Source of the DNA: Desulfurococcales archaeon
Lineage (GTDB): Archaea; Thermoproteota; Thermoprotei_A; Sulfolobales; WANQ01
DNA length: 6,201 bases
Assembly (NCBI GenBank): GCA_027043985.1
Contig: JALUDQ010000030.1
Coordinates: 1-6,201, forward strand
Reading direction: 5' to 3'
Under the pieces are notes generated by a model. It saw only the letters and a list, made by a program, of their open reading frames with translations. It was not told where the DNA came from and searched no databases. Below are positions 6,045 to 6,201 of the stretch, piece by piece (the stretch's first letter is position 1; every line of letters starts with the position of its first letter). Position numbers and translations under genes: made by a program.

Positions 6045-6201
6045 TTTGAAGGGACCCTTATTGAAGCATAGCCCACAACGAGTCTCTTATCTCCAGTTAC
6101 GTCTCCAGAAGTAGCATATTTGAGTAGTTCAGCCTTTTTAACTCCGTAGATTTTTGCAAGGTATAATAATGTCATTACTGGTCCGGGGCCGCACATGGAA
6201 A
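6041..6201 (-). CDS. MEMO1-family protein, C-terminal fragment (5' end beyond window)
   Basis: The last 52 codons of a gene that begins outside the window end with TGA at 6043-6041. The fragment reads SMCGPGPVMTLLYLAK, then GVKKAELLKYATSGDVTGD and VVGYASIRV. This matches the C-terminal signature of the MEMO1 (DUF52, LigB-like) family: a 'C-G-x-x-P' turn, then 'LLKYxxSGDVxGD' and 'VVGYAS'. The Cys corresponds to the conserved metal-site cysteine of human MEMO1. Family members resemble extradiol dioxygenases, but the archaeal role is unknown. The gene commonly precedes mevalonate kinase in archaeal genomes, which fits here. Its stop overlaps the next GTG start by four bases, so the two are probably translated in a coupled way. 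Only the tail is visible; the metal-binding histidines lie outside. Confidence 0.9.
   Translation of the reverse strand, partial: SMCGPGPVMTLLYLAKIYGVKKAELLKYATSGDVTGDKRLVVGYASIRVPSK

Overview
The window looks like a piece of a hyperthermophilic archaeal chromosome, most likely a crenarchaeon near Desulfurococcales/Staphylothermus. This is an inference from the AT-rich DNA, the heavy AGA/AGG/ATA codon use, the archaeal-type glutamyl-tRNA synthetase and the gene order; the genus cannot be proven from the sequence alone. All seven genes lie on the minus strand, packed almost without gaps, so transcription runs from high to low coordinates. I see no mobile elements, CRISPR arrays, stable RNA genes or gene-free stretches over 300 bases.

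In transcription order, the window opens with the C-terminal 52 residues of a MEMO1-family protein (6041-6201). A 276-residue protein (5214-6044) follows in the slot where archaeal clusters normally carry mevalonate kinase. Next come isopentenyl phosphate kinase (4432-5220) and type 2 isopentenyl-diphosphate isomerase (3310-4431). These four are coupled very tightly: a 4-nt overlap, a 7-nt overlap and then zero spacing. The only real intergenic gap (3254-3309, 56 nt) has a candidate TATA-like element and a small hairpin. It is followed by geranylgeranyl diphosphate synthase (2246-3253), a small protein with a lipoyl/biotinyl-like domain (1740-2246), and glutamyl-tRNA synthetase (1771 to beyond position 1), joined by 1-nt and 32-nt overlaps.

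The genes form an archaeal lipid-precursor locus. Isopentenyl phosphate kinase makes IPP in the archaeal modified mevalonate route, the type 2 isomerase equilibrates IPP with DMAPP, and the prenyl synthase builds the C20 chain for ether lipids. MEMO-mvk-ipk-fni-idsA-gltX neighbourhoods are known in many archaea, which lends weight to the assignments.

The most notable item is the protein in the mevalonate kinase slot. It retains faint GHMP-kinase landmarks in the right order but appears to have lost the glycine-rich nucleotide loop, the N-terminal GEH motif, the catalytic Asp and the C-terminal glycine motif. It is either an extremely divergent kinase or a conserved pseudokinase.
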